Below, piece after piece: positions 63,906-64,000 of a DNA stretch of 64,000 bases (position 1 is the first letter of the stretch; every line of letters starts with the position of its first letter). A program made the translations under genes and the position numbers. This stretch comes from Acinetobacter genomosp. 15BJ (GTDB lineage: Bacteria > Pseudomonadota > Gammaproteobacteria > Pseudomonadales > Moraxellaceae): NCBI RefSeq assembly GCF_000400715.1, contig NZ_KE007349.1:90407-154406 (forward strand), in the 5' to 3' direction. The notes beneath the pieces were generated by a model. The model saw only the letters and a list, made by a program, of their open reading frames with translations. It ran no database searches and was not told the origin of the DNA.

Positions 63906-64000
63906 TGTGAATCTCTACCGCATTTTCAAAACAACTGAACGTGTGCCAGAATTTATTACGGCGCCCATAGTAAGCGATAAATCTTAAAAAAACTGAAATG

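Overview
The window reads as an Acinetobacter chromosome: it is AT-rich, the housekeeping genes (prfC, acnA, tcdA, TatD hydrolase) have Acinetobacter-like protein sequences, and it carries an IS17-like element typical of that genus. The species cannot be fixed from the sequence alone.

Left chromosomal flank (1-9.7 kb): the end of an OmpA-like gene, an overlapping AraC/LysR regulator pair facing a carboxymuconolactone-decarboxylase-family gene, a DUF6502-like gene, an orphan IS630 OrfA, two tandem YadA-like trimeric autotransporters and a lipoprotein. Right flank (54-64 kb): prfC, two DUF3298/RsiV-like lipoproteins, a TatD hydrolase, acnA, an MFS transporter, tcdA and a CHAP-like hydrolase.

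Between them lies a genomic island of about 44.3 kb (9718-54059) inserted in the 5' end of prfC. A 23-bp near-identical repeat marks its ends. The left end keeps the displaced promoter and first codons of prfC, and the right end of the island supplies a replacement promoter and 5' coding sequence. This is the arrangement known from SXT/R391 ICEs, but no conjugation genes are present. The left half of the island holds a tyrosine integrase, an AlpA-like protein, unknown proteins, an IS3 element, a YagK/YfjJ (inovirus Gp2-like) gene with a decayed second copy, a DUF3944/YaaW gene paired with a membrane-like protein, a small lipoprotein/membrane operon, a strongly structured 138-nt element, and a DUF932-YqaJ-Gp3-like recombination module whose YqaJ gene is hit by an IS5-family element.

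The right half (28.7-53.8 kb) is a defence-gene cluster. It has a NERD-pseudokinase-SF1 helicase giant with a partner gene (Mokosh-like in outline), lying between an intact Gp3-like gene and a decayed C-terminal copy of it. Next is an ABC-three-component (ABC-3C) system whose nuclease gene is split by a 6594-bp IS1595-family transposon with an 8-bp target duplication. That transposon carries its own type III restriction-modification system, with a phase-variable mod gene: 16 pentanucleotide repeats, out of frame in this sequence. A second, intact type III R-M operon follows, with a CoiA-like nuclease and a Fic protein. The most notable points are the transposon-in-defence-gene nesting, the repeat-controlled mod, the NERD-kinase-helicase pair and the structured element near 22.1 kb.
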